Shown: piece after piece, positions 8,150 to 17,395 of the stretch | Layout: each line of letters opens with the position of its first letter | How positions within the stretch are numbered: the stretch's first letter is position 1 | Assembly (NCBI GenBank): GCA_963778375.1 | Contig: CAVZTX010000010.1 | Span: 62,001-126,000, forward strand | Direction of reading: 5' to 3' | DNA: 64,000 nucleotides | Origin: CAVZTX01 sp963778375 | Lineage (GTDB): Bacteria; Chloroflexota; Ktedonobacteria; Ktedonobacterales; Ktedonobacteraceae | Program-made: the position numbers and the translations under genes | Notes under the pieces: model-generated | Seen by the model: the letters and a program-made list of their open reading frames with translations, nothing else | Database searches by the model: none | What the model was told of the DNA's origin: nothing

Positions 8150-8657
8150 GTGCAACCTGCTTTGACCGTAGCAGATGAAGAGAACAAGGTGTTGCAACCG
8201 CGCAAAAGGCGGCTACCATACAGCTTCATTGTGGGTGGACTGGTTATCCTTGCGGCGGTGATTTATCTCGTGTACGCAAATACGCAGGCCACGGCTGCAT
8301 ATTATATGACCGTTGCTGAACTGCGGCACTGCACAACCTGCACAGCACAATCGGTACGCGTGGCAGGAATTGTCCAGATGGGATTAATAGTACGTGATGA
8401 CGCAAAGCAGGAAATAAGTTTTAGAATCGCTGACGGAAGCGGAGGTCAACCTCTCTCCGTCATTTATAGTGGCATCGTACCCGATATTTTCGCTTCAGGC
8501 ATTCAAGTCGTCGTCGAAGGTCACTATAGCGGCCAGGGAGTCGTTTCAGGCGCAAACATTGCTTGCCAAGTGCCCTTCAAAATTCCAGGTCGCGACGCCT
8601 ATTGCAGTCCCCTCAAGCGGGGCAGGAAAACACGTGGTCAGCCGCCGCTTCCTTTGA
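8150..8657 (+). CDS. ccmE: CcmE heme chaperone (Cys type), frameshifted
   Basis: Periplasmic-side heme chaperone that carries heme to CcmF. GTG 8150 has GGAGG at 8138-8142. The protein has a TM anchor (~23-42) and the CcmE OB-fold. In the starting frame the protein reads correctly to GQGV near 8542. Deleting one base at about 8543 gives FQAQTLLAKCPSKFQV, the family heme-binding motif in its Cys form (CxxxY/F instead of HxxxY), ending at TGA 8657 (168 residues). Read unshifted, the frame runs meaninglessly into ccmF. I take the extra base as a sequence error or a recent mutation. Cys-type CcmE is known from archaea and some Gram-positives. Confidence 0.82.
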
Positions 8658-8715
8658 GCACAAGGATACATCCAATATCCGAAAAGGTCAAGTGGCTATG
8701 CATTAAGGACGTATT

Positions 8716-10731
8716 GTGTATTTCTCAGATCTAGGTTTCATCTCACTGATATTAGCTTTAGCCTTTGCCATCTATACGATAATTGTGGCCGTGTTAGGTT
8801 CTATGCGCAACATGCCTCAACTCGTTGCCAGTGCGAAACGGAGTGTACTTGTTGTAACCTTCTTCTTGCTGCTGGCCTCAGCATCATTGATTGCTTCATT
8901 TCTTACGCATGATTTTGGCGTAGCCTATGTGGCACACCAATCAAGCCTCTCCATGCCCTGGTATTTCACGGCAGCCGCATTCTATGGTGGACAAGAAGGG
9001 TCGTTGCTCTACTGGGCTTTGATGCTCTCGGTCTTCTCTGCCATCTTCGTCTTCACTTCGAGGCGCGCACCTGCCAGGCTGGTGCCATACGTGATGGCAA
9101 CTTTAATGGCCATCGAAATCTTCTTTCTGATCGTGCTAACCACCGTCTCCAATCCCTTTGTACGCCTGCCCGTTGCCCCGGCGGATGGTACAGGGCTGAA
9201 TCCGCTGTTGATGGATCCTGGCATGCTAATTCACCCACCAATGCTGTTGATGGGCTACATGAGTTTCTCGGTTCCCTTTGCTTTTGCTGTTGCTGCCATG
9301 ATTAGCGGTAAGCTGAATAGTGATTGGCTACGCTCCATCCGTCGCTGGATGCTGGCAGCGTGGTCAATTCAGACAGCAGGACTGCTGTTGGGCGCATGGT
9401 GGGCATATCACGTGCTGGGTTGGGGAGGATATTGGGGCTGGGACCCGGTGGAGAATGCCGCACTTTTGCCCTGGCTGACGGCGACCGCATTTCTACATTC
9501 CACAATGGTACAAGAACGGCGAGGCATGCTCAAAGTGTGGAATTTAGGACTCGTGATTGCATCTTTCGCCCTCTCTATCTTTGGCACCTTTGAGGTGCGC
9601 AGCGGCATTATCAGTTCGGTGCATTCGTTCGCCTATTCAGCGATTGGTGGATATTTTCTCGCGTTTCTTGCTATCATTATCGTTTTCAGCGTTGGACTTT
9701 TCATTTATCGTTTGCCTCGACTGCGGCCAGAGCAAGAATTTGACTCGGTCATCTCGCGTGAGGGCAGTTTCTTGCTTAATAATCTGATACTGTTGGGCAT
9801 AAGCTTTGCTACGCTATGGGGCACGATTTTCCCACTCATATCCGAGGCGCTGGCGCATCAAGAGATGACAGTGGGACCACCTTTCTATCAAAAGGTCAAC
9901 GGACCGCTCTTTGCCGCGCTGATCCTCGCTATGGGCATAGGACCACTCTTAGCCTGGCGGCGTACATCTTCGCACGCTTTGTGGCGAAACCTTGGCATTC
10001 CTGCGCTTGCGGCTGCAGTCTGCGCTGCCATATTGCCATTGGCCGGGGTACGCAATATTCCAGCTAATATTGGATTTGGCGTGTGCTCATTTACTGCCGG
10101 TGCAATTTTGTATGAGTTCTGGCGCGGTACGCGTGTGCGCCACAGGCATGGCGAGGCGTATCCTGTTGCCCTGTACATGCTCTTTCAGCGCTATCGACGG
10201 CGCTATGGCGGCTACATTGTGCATCTCGGTCTAGTACTGCTTGCTATCGGTGTGATCGGTTCGCAGTTTTTCCAGACACAACAAGATGCTGTGCTCTCAC
10301 CAGAACAGCAAATGAATGTCGCAGGATACCAGCTTGTCTACCTTGGGAATATCGATGAGACCCATCCCGGTGTAGAGACGGTGAAGGCGCAATTACAGAT
10401 ATGGCACAATGGTCAGTTAGTCGAATATATCTATCCCGGTCGCCAACTCTACCAGAACTTTGCCAATCAGCCTGCAAGCTTGATCTCCATCAACACTTTC
10501 GGCCTGACAGACTTGTACGTTTTCCTGGACAACTGGCAAGGGCCTGCTAGCGCAACCATCCGCGTCTTCGTCAATCCGTTAGTAATCCTCGTCTGGCTTG
10601 GTGGCCTGTTGATGCTGCTTGGTGGCATTGCCTGCTGGTGGCCTGAACGCCTGAAACATCGTCCCAAGGGATCTGTACAACCAGAAGCGAGCAGCGAACC
10701 TGTGGAGACGGAGGCGGAGGTGACAGCGTGA
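8716..10731 (+). CDS. ccmF: CcmF heme lyase
   Basis: 671 residues and about 14-15 membrane helices, the usual size for CcmF, the integral membrane component that ligates heme to apocytochrome c. The tryptophan-rich WWD heme-handling motif WGGYWGWDPVENAALLPWL is at 236-254. Conserved His residues are seen at AHQSS (~74) and HPPMLLMGY (~173). The C-terminus ends in a charged cytosolic tail. GTG start at 8716, with AAGGA at 8705-8709. It overlaps ccmH by 4 bases, implying translational coupling. CcmA-D are not in this window. Confidence 0.95.
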   Translation: MYFSDLGFISLILALAFAIYTIIVAVLGSMRNMPQLVASAKRSVLVVTFFLLLASASLIASFLTHDFGVAYVAHQSSLSMPWYFTAAAFYGGQEGSLLYWALMLSVFSAIFVFTSRRAPARLVPYVMATLMAIEIFFLIVLTTVSNPFVRLPVAPADGTGLNPLLMDPGMLIHPPMLLMGYMSFSVPFAFAVAAMISGKLNSDWLRSIRRWMLAAWSIQTAGLLLGAWWAYHVLGWGGYWGWDPVENAALLPWLTATAFLHSTMVQERRGMLKVWNLGLVIASFALSIFGTFEVRSGIISSVHSFAYSAIGGYFLAFLAIIIVFSVGLFIYRLPRLRPEQEFDSVISREGSFLLNNLILLGISFATLWGTIFPLISEALAHQEMTVGPPFYQKVNGPLFAALILAMGIGPLLAWRRTSSHALWRNLGIPALAAAVCAAILPLAGVRNIPANIGFGVCSFTAGAILYEFWRGTRVRHRHGEAYPVALYMLFQRYRRRYGGYIVHLGLVLLAIGVIGSQFFQTQQDAVLSPEQQMNVAGYQLVYLGNIDETHPGVETVKAQLQIWHNGQLVEYIYPGRQLYQNFANQPASLISINTFGLTDLYVFLDNWQGPASATIRVFVNPLVILVWLGGLLMLLGGIACWWPERLKHRPKGSVQPEASSEPVETEAEVTA

Positions 10732-11270
10732 AACAACGACGCTCGCTCTTTTTAACACTGGCCGTAATCGCAGTTTTAGCCGCTATCTGGTCGTTCGTGT
10801 TTCTCTCCTCACCACGCAATTCGACGCTTGATCAGCAGGTGCAGGATGTGGCCTCGCAGTTAAAGTGCCCCGTCTGCCAGGGCGAATCGGTGGATAGTTC
10901 ACCCGCGTTAATCGCACAGCAAATGCGTGCTGTCATTCGCCAGCAACTGCAATCCGGCAAGTCGGAGCAAGAGGTGATCGCATATTTTGTTGATCGCTAC
11001 GGACAGCAGATTGCGTGGTCTCCGCCGTGGCAGGGTTTCACGATTCTTGCGTGGCTGGTACCAATTGCGCTGTTGCTGATTGGAGGCTTTCTACTCTTCT
11101 TTACTCTACATGATTGGCGTACTAACTCTCGCTTAGATGCAGCAACGGATGACAACGCTGAACTGGCGAACATAGATGAAGACGAACTGGAAGACTACCG
11201 CAAGCAACTCGAACAAGAACTGGCTGCCGAAGATCCGATCTTTGCGCCACATGGAACGGAGGCCAGTTGA
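10728..11270 (+). CDS. ccmH: CcmH/CycL thiol-redox protein
   Basis: 180 residues. A signal-anchor helix (~8-26) is followed by the CcmH domain with the redox motif LKCPVCQGESVDSS (Cys47, Cys50), a second helix (~105-125) and an acidic C-terminal tail. CcmH keeps the CXXCH site of apocytochrome reduced and works with CcmF and CcmG. GTG start inside the ccmF stop (GTGA). The next gene starts in the stop codon of this one, so translation is coupled. Confidence 0.93.
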   Translation: MKQRRSLFLTLAVIAVLAAIWSFVFLSSPRNSTLDQQVQDVASQLKCPVCQGESVDSSPALIAQQMRAVIRQQLQSGKSEQEVIAYFVDRYGQQIAWSPPWQGFTILAWLVPIALLLIGGFLLFFTLHDWRTNSRLDAATDDNAELANIDEDELEDYRKQLEQELAAEDPIFAPHGTEAS

Positions 11271-11749
11271 TGCAATTTTTTATCATTCTTGTGGCAATCC
11301 TGCTAGGTGGATGCGCGCTTATCTTTGTTCTCTATCCGATCTATGAGCGAACGCGGCAGAGTGGGGACGAGCGAAATGACTATGGCGTGCAGGACGGGAG
11401 CCACGAGGGACAGGGTGACCGCACACAGAGTGGAGGCAAGCCCACCCGTGATATAGTAGGGGCGGGGCTTGCCCCCGCCCTGGATAAGATCACCGCCCTG
11501 AATGGATCCCTAGAGCATACGCAGGAAGAACGGGAGCAGACAGCGCGGACTGCATTGCAAGAGATTGAGCTTGATTTTCAGCTTGGCAATCTTGCTGAAT
11601 CGGATTACAGGTCGTGGCGTGAGCGTTATGTGCGCCGAGCATTGTTGGCGATGAAGTCGCGTCATGATCGTGAGCAAGAGCTTGACGAGGCAATCGAAGA
11701 ACAATTGCGCCGCTTACGCGAAACGGATGAACTAGCAAAAGAACAATAA
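11270..11749 (+). CDS. CcmI-like membrane protein
   Basis: About 159 residues: one N-terminal helix, a ~60-residue low-complexity linker, then a C-terminal helical segment (ALQEIELDFQLGNLAESDY and following) that matches the pattern seen in CcmI/CycH and other zinc-ribbon-less maturation proteins. I prefer ATG 11270 (overlapping the ccmH TGA) with GGAGG at 11258-11262; a TTG at 11267 is also in frame. The linker VGAGLAPALD is encoded by a copy of a genome-dispersed palindrome (11456-11480). Probably presents apocytochrome or scaffolds CcmFH; inferred from operon position. Confidence 0.7.
   Translation: MQFFIILVAILLGGCALIFVLYPIYERTRQSGDERNDYGVQDGSHEGQGDRTQSGGKPTRDIVGAGLAPALDKITALNGSLEHTQEEREQTARTALQEIELDFQLGNLAESDYRSWRERYVRRALLAMKSRHDREQELDEAIEEQLRRLRETDELAKEQ
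11456..11480 (+). repeat. GTAGGGGC palindrome inside CcmI-like gene
   Basis: GTAGGGGCGGGGCTTGCCCC continuing to CGCCC at 11480. The GGGGCGGGGC / GCCCCCGCCC halves are self-complementary. Related copies lie at 32.2, 34.2, 43.1 and 47.2 kb. It keeps the reading frame open. Confidence 0.65.
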
Positions 11750-11753
11750 TTGT

Positions 11754-13061
11754 ATGGCTGTACATGTGAAGTTTCCGAATCCAATAATAAAAGTCAGGCT
11801 GTTATGCCCAGTATTTATGTTAACTCTTTTTTTATTTCCTCTCTCCGCCTCAGCTCACGGCGCAATCACAAATACGGGTTCAGGGCGCATTTTTGGCCTT
11901 CTTTTGAATGGGACACACAAAAATGCGGCGGTGGTGGGACAAAAGATTACTTTGCAGATGGCGCAGGGCGATACAGCAAGCGATCTAATGAGCGTAACCA
12001 CAAACGCTCAGGGCGCATTTTCTTTTAACGGCCTGGACACGAGTAAGACGATTAGCTACGCTGTTTATACGAATTACGAAGGGGCGCAATATTTCACCGA
12101 TCTCATCGATCTGAGTACCAAAGCGACGCAGCAGGTGAGCCTGACGGTTTACGAAGCTACCACAAGCGCAGCCAATATCGCTGTGGTACGAGTTACGGTG
12201 CTGCTGCAAGAACCGGATGCCAAAAAGGGGATCATGTCGGTGTCCGAAATCTATGCTTTCAAGAATCTCGGCACAACTACCTATGTTGGCTCGCTGAGTG
12301 CAAATGGAGGCAAACCAAATGCATTGCGTTTCTCGCTGCCACGCAATGCTGGTAAAGTATCGCTTGGCAGTGGCTTCAATGGATACCAGGGGGTACAGGT
12401 GGATCCGGGATTCGCGAGTAACGCGGCGGTACCTCCGGGTGATTCGGAACTCGATTTTTCATTTCAGATACCCTATACAACCTCGCAGTATGATTTCGGC
12501 TATACCGCCGTCTATCCTACCGTGCAGCTTTCAGTGTTTGTGCCGCAGGACATTCATGCCAGCTCGAGTGGCTTGAACTCGGCGGGATTAGTTAGCGCCA
12601 ATAAGATTCCTTACCATCTTTTCCAGGGACAAGTTCTGGCTCCTGGCATCCAGGTGCACGTAGAGCTTGATGGGTTACCTGTTCCCCCACCAGTTAACTC
12701 CTCGTCATCCAACTCATCAGGTTTGTGGGGCTGGATTGTTATAGCGCTGCTGGTAATGCTGGCCATACTCGGCATTACGTGGATGCTCTATCGTTCTACG
12801 CGCCGCTCGGTATCCGCTCAGCAGACTCGTAAGAGTACTGAACAACGTGGGCGTGAGAAGAGCATTGTGAGCAAGCAAGATGCAAACTCCGTCCAGGAAC
12901 GCCAACAGGCGCTTTTACAGCAGCTCTTAGATCTCGATAAGGCCTTTGAAGCGGGCACCATCAAGAAGGCGGAATACCAGGAACGCCGGACAAAGATGAA
13001 GGCTCGATTGCGTGCGCTGATGCGTACACAGACCGAGGAGAAGGCTGCTAAAGGCAGATGA
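11754..13061 (+). CDS. Secreted/membrane protein of the ccm cluster with Ig-like domain
   Basis: 435 residues: signal peptide (~15-36, ending LSASAHG), then a carboxypeptidase-regulatory-like beta domain (~40-135, ITNTGSGRIFGLLLNGT), a second beta-rich region to ~320, a Ser/Asn linker, one TM helix (~325-345), and a basic cytosolic tail. The tail contains a SHOCT/CcmI-like helix (LLDLDKAFEAGTIKKAEYQE). This tail echoes the C-terminus of the preceding CcmI-like protein. It starts 4 bases after that gene and shares its transcript. Function is unknown; a cytochrome maturation or electron-transfer scaffold is a guess from context. Confidence 0.72.
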   Translation: MAVHVKFPNPIIKVRLLCPVFMLTLFLFPLSASAHGAITNTGSGRIFGLLLNGTHKNAAVVGQKITLQMAQGDTASDLMSVTTNAQGAFSFNGLDTSKTISYAVYTNYEGAQYFTDLIDLSTKATQQVSLTVYEATTSAANIAVVRVTVLLQEPDAKKGIMSVSEIYAFKNLGTTTYVGSLSANGGKPNALRFSLPRNAGKVSLGSGFNGYQGVQVDPGFASNAAVPPGDSELDFSFQIPYTTSQYDFGYTAVYPTVQLSVFVPQDIHASSSGLNSAGLVSANKIPYHLFQGQVLAPGIQVHVELDGLPVPPPVNSSSSNSSGLWGWIVIALLVMLAILGITWMLYRSTRRSVSAQQTRKSTEQRGREKSIVSKQDANSVQERQQALLQQLLDLDKAFEAGTIKKAEYQERRTKMKARLRALMRTQTEEKAAKGR

Positions 13062-13062
13062 A

Positions 13063-13126
13063 GGTCCAGTGATTGCAGCTCCTGATAGAGGTAGGTTGCC
13101 CTGTCAGGAGCTGCAATCACTGGACC
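13063..13126. terminator. Bidirectional terminator
   Basis: A perfect 23-bp stem (13063-13085 with 13104-13126) with an 18-base loop sits between two convergent genes. Its plus-strand side is followed by TTTATTTTATTT. One of the strongest hairpins in the window. Confidence 0.88.
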
Positions 13127-13132
13127 TTTATT

Positions 13133-14605
13133 TTATTTCCCCTTTGCTGGGCAGGAAATATTCACCTGGTTGGCGTTCTGATCCAAGGTGAAAGTACAGG
13201 ACTGCCCATTAATTTTGGTTGTCCCTGCACAGCCCGTCAGGACAGTTCCGTTGATTGAGCAATTCACGGGATCGTTACCTGTTCCACCCCCACCTATACG
13301 ATTACCGTTAATGGTAGCTGAGATGGCCACACCAGCGTTATCAGTTTGCACCTCCACAGGATCATGTTTGTGCAACATCTGCTGACAGTTGAGGCCATTT
13401 TTTTCATAGGTGAAGACAAAACGCTGCGCCAGGAAGGTGAAGAGCGAGTTTGCGACGGCAAGGTCAAGCGAAGGGCCTTTGAGAGTTTGGGGAGCGTCAA
13501 GTTGCAAGCGCTGTGGTGCAACGGCAAGCAGGCCGGAGCAGTAGGTACGTGTGCTGGCTTGTTGAAGGCTCTGCACTAATGGCTGATCCACACCGGCACG
13601 ATACGCGTTCAGCTTCTGTAGGTTAGGTTGGCCGTTGACAAGTACCATAGGATCGCCCATTGGAACGAGTGCCACGGGATTCGTTTGATACATGGCTGCC
13701 TGGATTTCGTTGAGCGGTTGAGCCGTCACAAGATTACCATTATCAGCCAGGTCAGGAGCAGTCCACGGTTGACACTTGAGTGCAGGATCGATAAAGGCAT
13801 CAAGTAGACGATTGTCACTCCCATTGGCCGCGTCGGTGGCGCCCGGCAAAGCCTTGACGTTAGCAGCGGTCATTTGGGCAGTTTGTCCCGTACTTGTCAC
13901 CAAGTAGTCGGCTGTTACATTATCGCTCTGGTCCTGGTCCACTACAGAGAAATCACGCACGGTAGGACAAGGCATCCCATCATTTGCTGTGCCCAGAGGT
14001 GGAGGGGTAAGCTGGCCTTTCTTGATAGCCTGATTAGCTGCCTGGAAGAAATTCGGCGCATTACAGTACCAGACCTGCCCGAAAGGTGAGCCATTGATCC
14101 CATTTACACAATTCCCTGCTTTCAGGCTGCCCTGGGTACCCTGCAAGGTAGTGACAGTGTCGTTGCCTCCACCCCACAAAGCAACGATGCCGCCATTAGG
14201 AAGCTTTGGTACTTTAGGAGCGATTGCAGGCTTCGTACCTTTGTCAATCACCAGGGGATTGTAAATAGAAATTTGTCCAGTTGCTGGATCAATTACAGCT
14301 CCTTGAACAAAGACGGCCTGGTTGGGGTTCGATTCATTGCACAGTCCTTGTTTTGGGTCTGTCGCCGTCAACTGGTATGGGGTCGCAAGTCCTTGCGCAG
14401 TGAGCGGATTGGGAGGGACGATGAGCGTACAATTCGTATTGACCGCTGCGCCAGCAGCACGTGTTCCCAAACGAGGCAGAACAAATACCACTCCTGCAAT
14501 CAAGGCAAGAATGATCGGCACCAGTATTCCGACGAGTGCCAATGGTGAAAAGCGCTTGCTTTGCACTGATCGATAGTTCAACGTATTACGTGATGTCTTT
14601 CGCAT
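13133..14605 (-). CDS. Large secreted protein of unknown function
   Basis: 490 residues with an N-terminal signal-anchor (~22-45), then an extracellular region with ten or more Cys residues. Recognisable stretches are CTLIVPPNPLTAQGLATPY, QGAVIDPATGQISIYNPLV, RDFSVVDQDQSDNV and NGSDNRLLDAFIDPALKC. I recall very similar secreted proteins mostly in fungi, and in some Ktedonobacteria. I cannot verify that here, and no biochemical role is known to me. ATG 14605. A strong bidirectional terminator lies just beyond its stop. Confidence 0.72.
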   Translation of the reverse strand: MRKTSRNTLNYRSVQSKRFSPLALVGILVPIILALIAGVVFVLPRLGTRAAGAAVNTNCTLIVPPNPLTAQGLATPYQLTATDPKQGLCNESNPNQAVFVQGAVIDPATGQISIYNPLVIDKGTKPAIAPKVPKLPNGGIVALWGGGNDTVTTLQGTQGSLKAGNCVNGINGSPFGQVWYCNAPNFFQAANQAIKKGQLTPPPLGTANDGMPCPTVRDFSVVDQDQSDNVTADYLVTSTGQTAQMTAANVKALPGATDAANGSDNRLLDAFIDPALKCQPWTAPDLADNGNLVTAQPLNEIQAAMYQTNPVALVPMGDPMVLVNGQPNLQKLNAYRAGVDQPLVQSLQQASTRTYCSGLLAVAPQRLQLDAPQTLKGPSLDLAVANSLFTFLAQRFVFTYEKNGLNCQQMLHKHDPVEVQTDNAGVAISATINGNRIGGGGTGNDPVNCSINGTVLTGCAGTTKINGQSCTFTLDQNANQVNISCPAKGK

Positions 14606-15110
14606 GAGTTACCCCTATTCTTTTCCTTTTGCGAGCGGCGGGATTTTCCACGTGGCGTCGTTTTTTAGGCAAAGCGATGCCCTGCTCACCACCTTTGTGG
14701 AAGCTGCTCTTTATTCTCTCTTGACTGTTGATTCCTGCCAATCACACCCCTAGACAGGCAGTTCGCTTTTCCTGTAACAGTTTCTTAACCTTGCGCATCT
14801 CGTATCTAGATAGAGAGGTAGTACCCGATGATGCGCTGTGAACTGAGATGGCTTTCATTGGTATCTTCTGAATTTGTCTGATACTCACGGTTGAGATATT
14901 ACCACACTGTTTTAGAAGTGCTTGCATATATCGCTCGAAAGTTAGTAGGAAAGTACCAAAGTCGGTTAAGATTTTGTAACCGAGATAGCTATATTTCGAT
15001 ATAGATGTTGTCCTTGCAGCTATATCACAAATTATGCGCTATACTTGTAAAGGGAAGATATACTCAATTTGGTCTTGACCGTACCACTAACATTCATCGA
15101 AAGGACAACC
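14606..15110. other. Divergent intergenic region, no gene seen
   Basis: About 500 AT-richer bases between the secreted protein gene and purH. It should hold two divergent promoters. A TATACT at 15040-15045 could be a purH -10 element, but no well-spaced -35 is visible. No riboswitch-like structure recognised; a purine riboswitch was looked for and not seen. Confidence 0.45.
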
Positions 15111-15116
15111 TTGCCT

Positions 15117-16692
15117 ATGAGAGCGATCATCAGCGTTGCTACACATGAAGGACTTGCCGAGCTAGCGCGTGAATTACAGGCGCGTGATGTGACTATTTTC
15201 TCAACCAGCGGCACTGCCAATGCTTTGAAAGCGGCTGGCATTAATGTACAATCTGTCAGTGAATTGACGAGTTTCCCTGAAATATTGGGTGGACGCGTTA
15301 AAACCTTGCACCCGGCTATTTATGGGGGAATTCTTGCTCGTCGCGACATGGCTGGACACCAAGCGGAATTAGAGGAGCATAATATTACGCCAATCGATAT
15401 GGTAGTTGTAAATCTTTATCCTTTTGCCGAGACGGTCGCTCGTATAGATACAACAATGAACGAAGCTCTGGAACAGATTGATATTGGAGGCGTCTCACTC
15501 ATTCGTGCTGCCGGAAAAAATTTTCAAGATGTGATTGTGCTGGTGCGACCAGAAGATTATGCGACGGTTATGCAGGAATGGCGAGAACAGGGTGAGGTAA
15601 GCCTTGATACTCGGCGGCGCCTGGCTGCTATTGCTTTTCAACATACCGCTAGCTATGATACAGCCATCGCTGAATATTTACGTGCTCAGACTGTCGCAGC
15701 CTGAATATTTCCCCGAAGAATTGACGTTGTCTTTACAGCGAGTTCAAACACTGCGCTATGGTGAAAATCCACATCAGCAGGCAGCTTTTTATCGCTGGGC
15801 CGAGGCTTCAACAGCTTCAACTACTGCAAGCGTAGCACGAGCGGAAGTGTTGCATGGCAAGGAACTCTCCTTTAATAACCTACTTGATCTGGACGCGGCG
15901 CTTGCAGCGGTCAGCAGTTTCACCGCTCCGGCAGTGGTAATTATCAAACATACCAATCCTTGCGGGGTGGCTTGCGATGACATACTTGTCGAGGCCTATA
16001 AAAAAGCTCACGCGGGTGATCCCATTTCCGCCTTTGGCGGTATTATTGGCTGCAATCGCCCAGTTGATGCAGCTACGGCCCACCAGATCAATCAGTTGTT
16101 TTACGAAGCTATGATTGCACCAGACTTCACGCCAGAGGCGTTAGCTATTTTGCAAGGCAAAAAGAATGTGCGGCTCTTAGCAACCCATTGTCCAATAGAG
16201 CCGAACGGGAAGCAGAAGCAATCATTGCAATTGAGCCATCCTGATGTTCGCAGCGTGAGTGGCGGTCTGCTCTTACAGACGCATGACACTATGGGAGAGC
16301 AAGAGACGGCATATCGTGTGGTCACCGAGCGTGAACCAACGCTTGACGAGGTGACAGATTTGATGTTTGCATGGAAAGTGGTGCGTCATGTGAAGTCAAA
16401 CGCGATTGTGCTGGCACGGAAGCTGGCGATAGTAGGGGTTGGAGCGGGACAGATGAACCGTGTAGCCAGTGTGCAATTGGCGGTAGAGAAGGCCGCAGAG
16501 CGAGCGCACGGTTCAGTACTAGCCTCGGATGCATACTTTCCCTTTGCCGATGGTGTCGAGGCCGCGGCTAAAGCAGGCATCACAGCAATTATTCAACCGG
16601 GCGGCTCTATACGTGATGAGGAGGCTATTCGTATGGCAAATCATTACGCTATCGCGATGGTTTTCACTGGTCAGCGGCATTTTCGACATTGA
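15117..16692 (+). CDS. purH: PurH bifunctional AICAR transformylase/IMP cyclohydrolase, frameshifted
   Basis: Catalyses the last two steps of de novo IMP synthesis. The first frame (ATG 15117; TTG 15111 also possible) carries the MGS-like IMP cyclohydrolase domain (TSGTANALKAAGI, GGRVKTLHPAIYGGILARRD) and stops at TGA 15702-15704. The second frame, offset by +1, continues the same protein as EYFPEELTLSLQRVQTLRYGE and carries the transformylase domain (KHTNPCG, QPGGSIRDEE). Removing one C at about 15700 in GCAGCCTGAA gives an unbroken reading through the junction, total ~525 residues, normal for PurH. A sequence error is the most likely cause in such a core gene. AAGGA at 15101-15105 is the ribosome site. 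Confidence 0.88.
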
Positions 16693-16697
16693 AAATA

Positions 16698-16727
16698 AGA
16701 ATGGGCGCAGTATATTGCGCCCATTCT
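16698..16727. terminator. Terminator between purH and convergent gene
   Basis: A perfect 12-bp stem pairs AGAATGGGCGCA (16698-16709) with TGCGCCCATTCT (16716-16727) around a 6-base loop. It ends purH and possibly the facing membrane-protein gene. Confidence 0.82.
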
Positions 16728-16747
16728 CGAATCAGAATCTCTCCGAC

Positions 16748-17146
16748 TCAGAAAATTTCGTCTGCTAAGAAGCGTACCCACAAGACACAGACGCCTAAGC
16801 CACCGACGAGCGTGAAGAAAGCTACTGCGCCGCCCGGCCAGGTACTTTTTTGCGCGTCAGTAAAGGTAGCGGGTGGATTGAAGGGATAGAAGAAAATTAA
16901 GGCTAGCCAGACAACGGTCAAGCAGGCGGTTAGGCTCAGCTTGGTCGTCTCTACGCTGGAGCGATAGTAAATATGGTAGAGTATGATGATGAGCAGTCCT
17001 ATGAGCACCACGGTGAACTTAAAGTTCATGGTAACGCCGCCGCCATAATCGATAATGAGCGTTGACTTAATAAAGAGGAAGCAGCAGATCCAAAGTACGG
17101 TGAGAATTATGCCACCTATAACCTTGCTTTTCCGCAAAGTATTCAT
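16748..17146 (-). CDS. Small four-helix membrane protein
   Basis: 132 residues with hydrophobic segments at about 8-30, 40-58, 70-88 and 103-122, short loops and no recognisable motif. It begins MNTLRKSKVIGG, with an AAGGAG-like site (CGAAAGGAGC) upstream. Probably a real small integral membrane protein of unknown role. The next minus-strand gene is distant, so no operon is evident. Confidence 0.62.
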   Translation of the reverse strand: MNTLRKSKVIGGIILTVLWICCFLFIKSTLIIDYGGGVTMNFKFTVVLIGLLIIILYHIYYRSSVETTKLSLTACLTVVWLALIFFYPFNPPATFTDAQKSTWPGGAVAFFTLVGGLGVCVLWVRFLADEIF

Positions 17147-17395
17147 AACGACAAATGCTCCTTTCGAGGAGTAACCGCAACGGATAAAATAAAAATGCGT
17201 TTGTATTTGTATTGTAGTCTTTGCGCATCAAGAAATCAACAGTTCACCACAATAATCTCCAGCATACGACTCTCGCCAATTTCCCCTTCTATCGTAGAAT
17301 TTCCTTCTCGTAACGCTTTTCGTAACGTTTAGAGGACGCTTAAACAGTATACTAATGTGCAGAAGTTGATTAGTCTTTCGATAAGGAGATACACA

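Noticed and set aside
8540..8734. Extended unshifted ccmE C-terminus overlapping ccmF
   Set aside because: No family similarity after GQGV; the conserved CPSKF motif is in the +1 frame.
15604..16692. Separate gene for a stand-alone AICAR transformylase
   Set aside because: The 5' part of that frame has no homology, and the shift point joins the two PurH domains with no residue lost.
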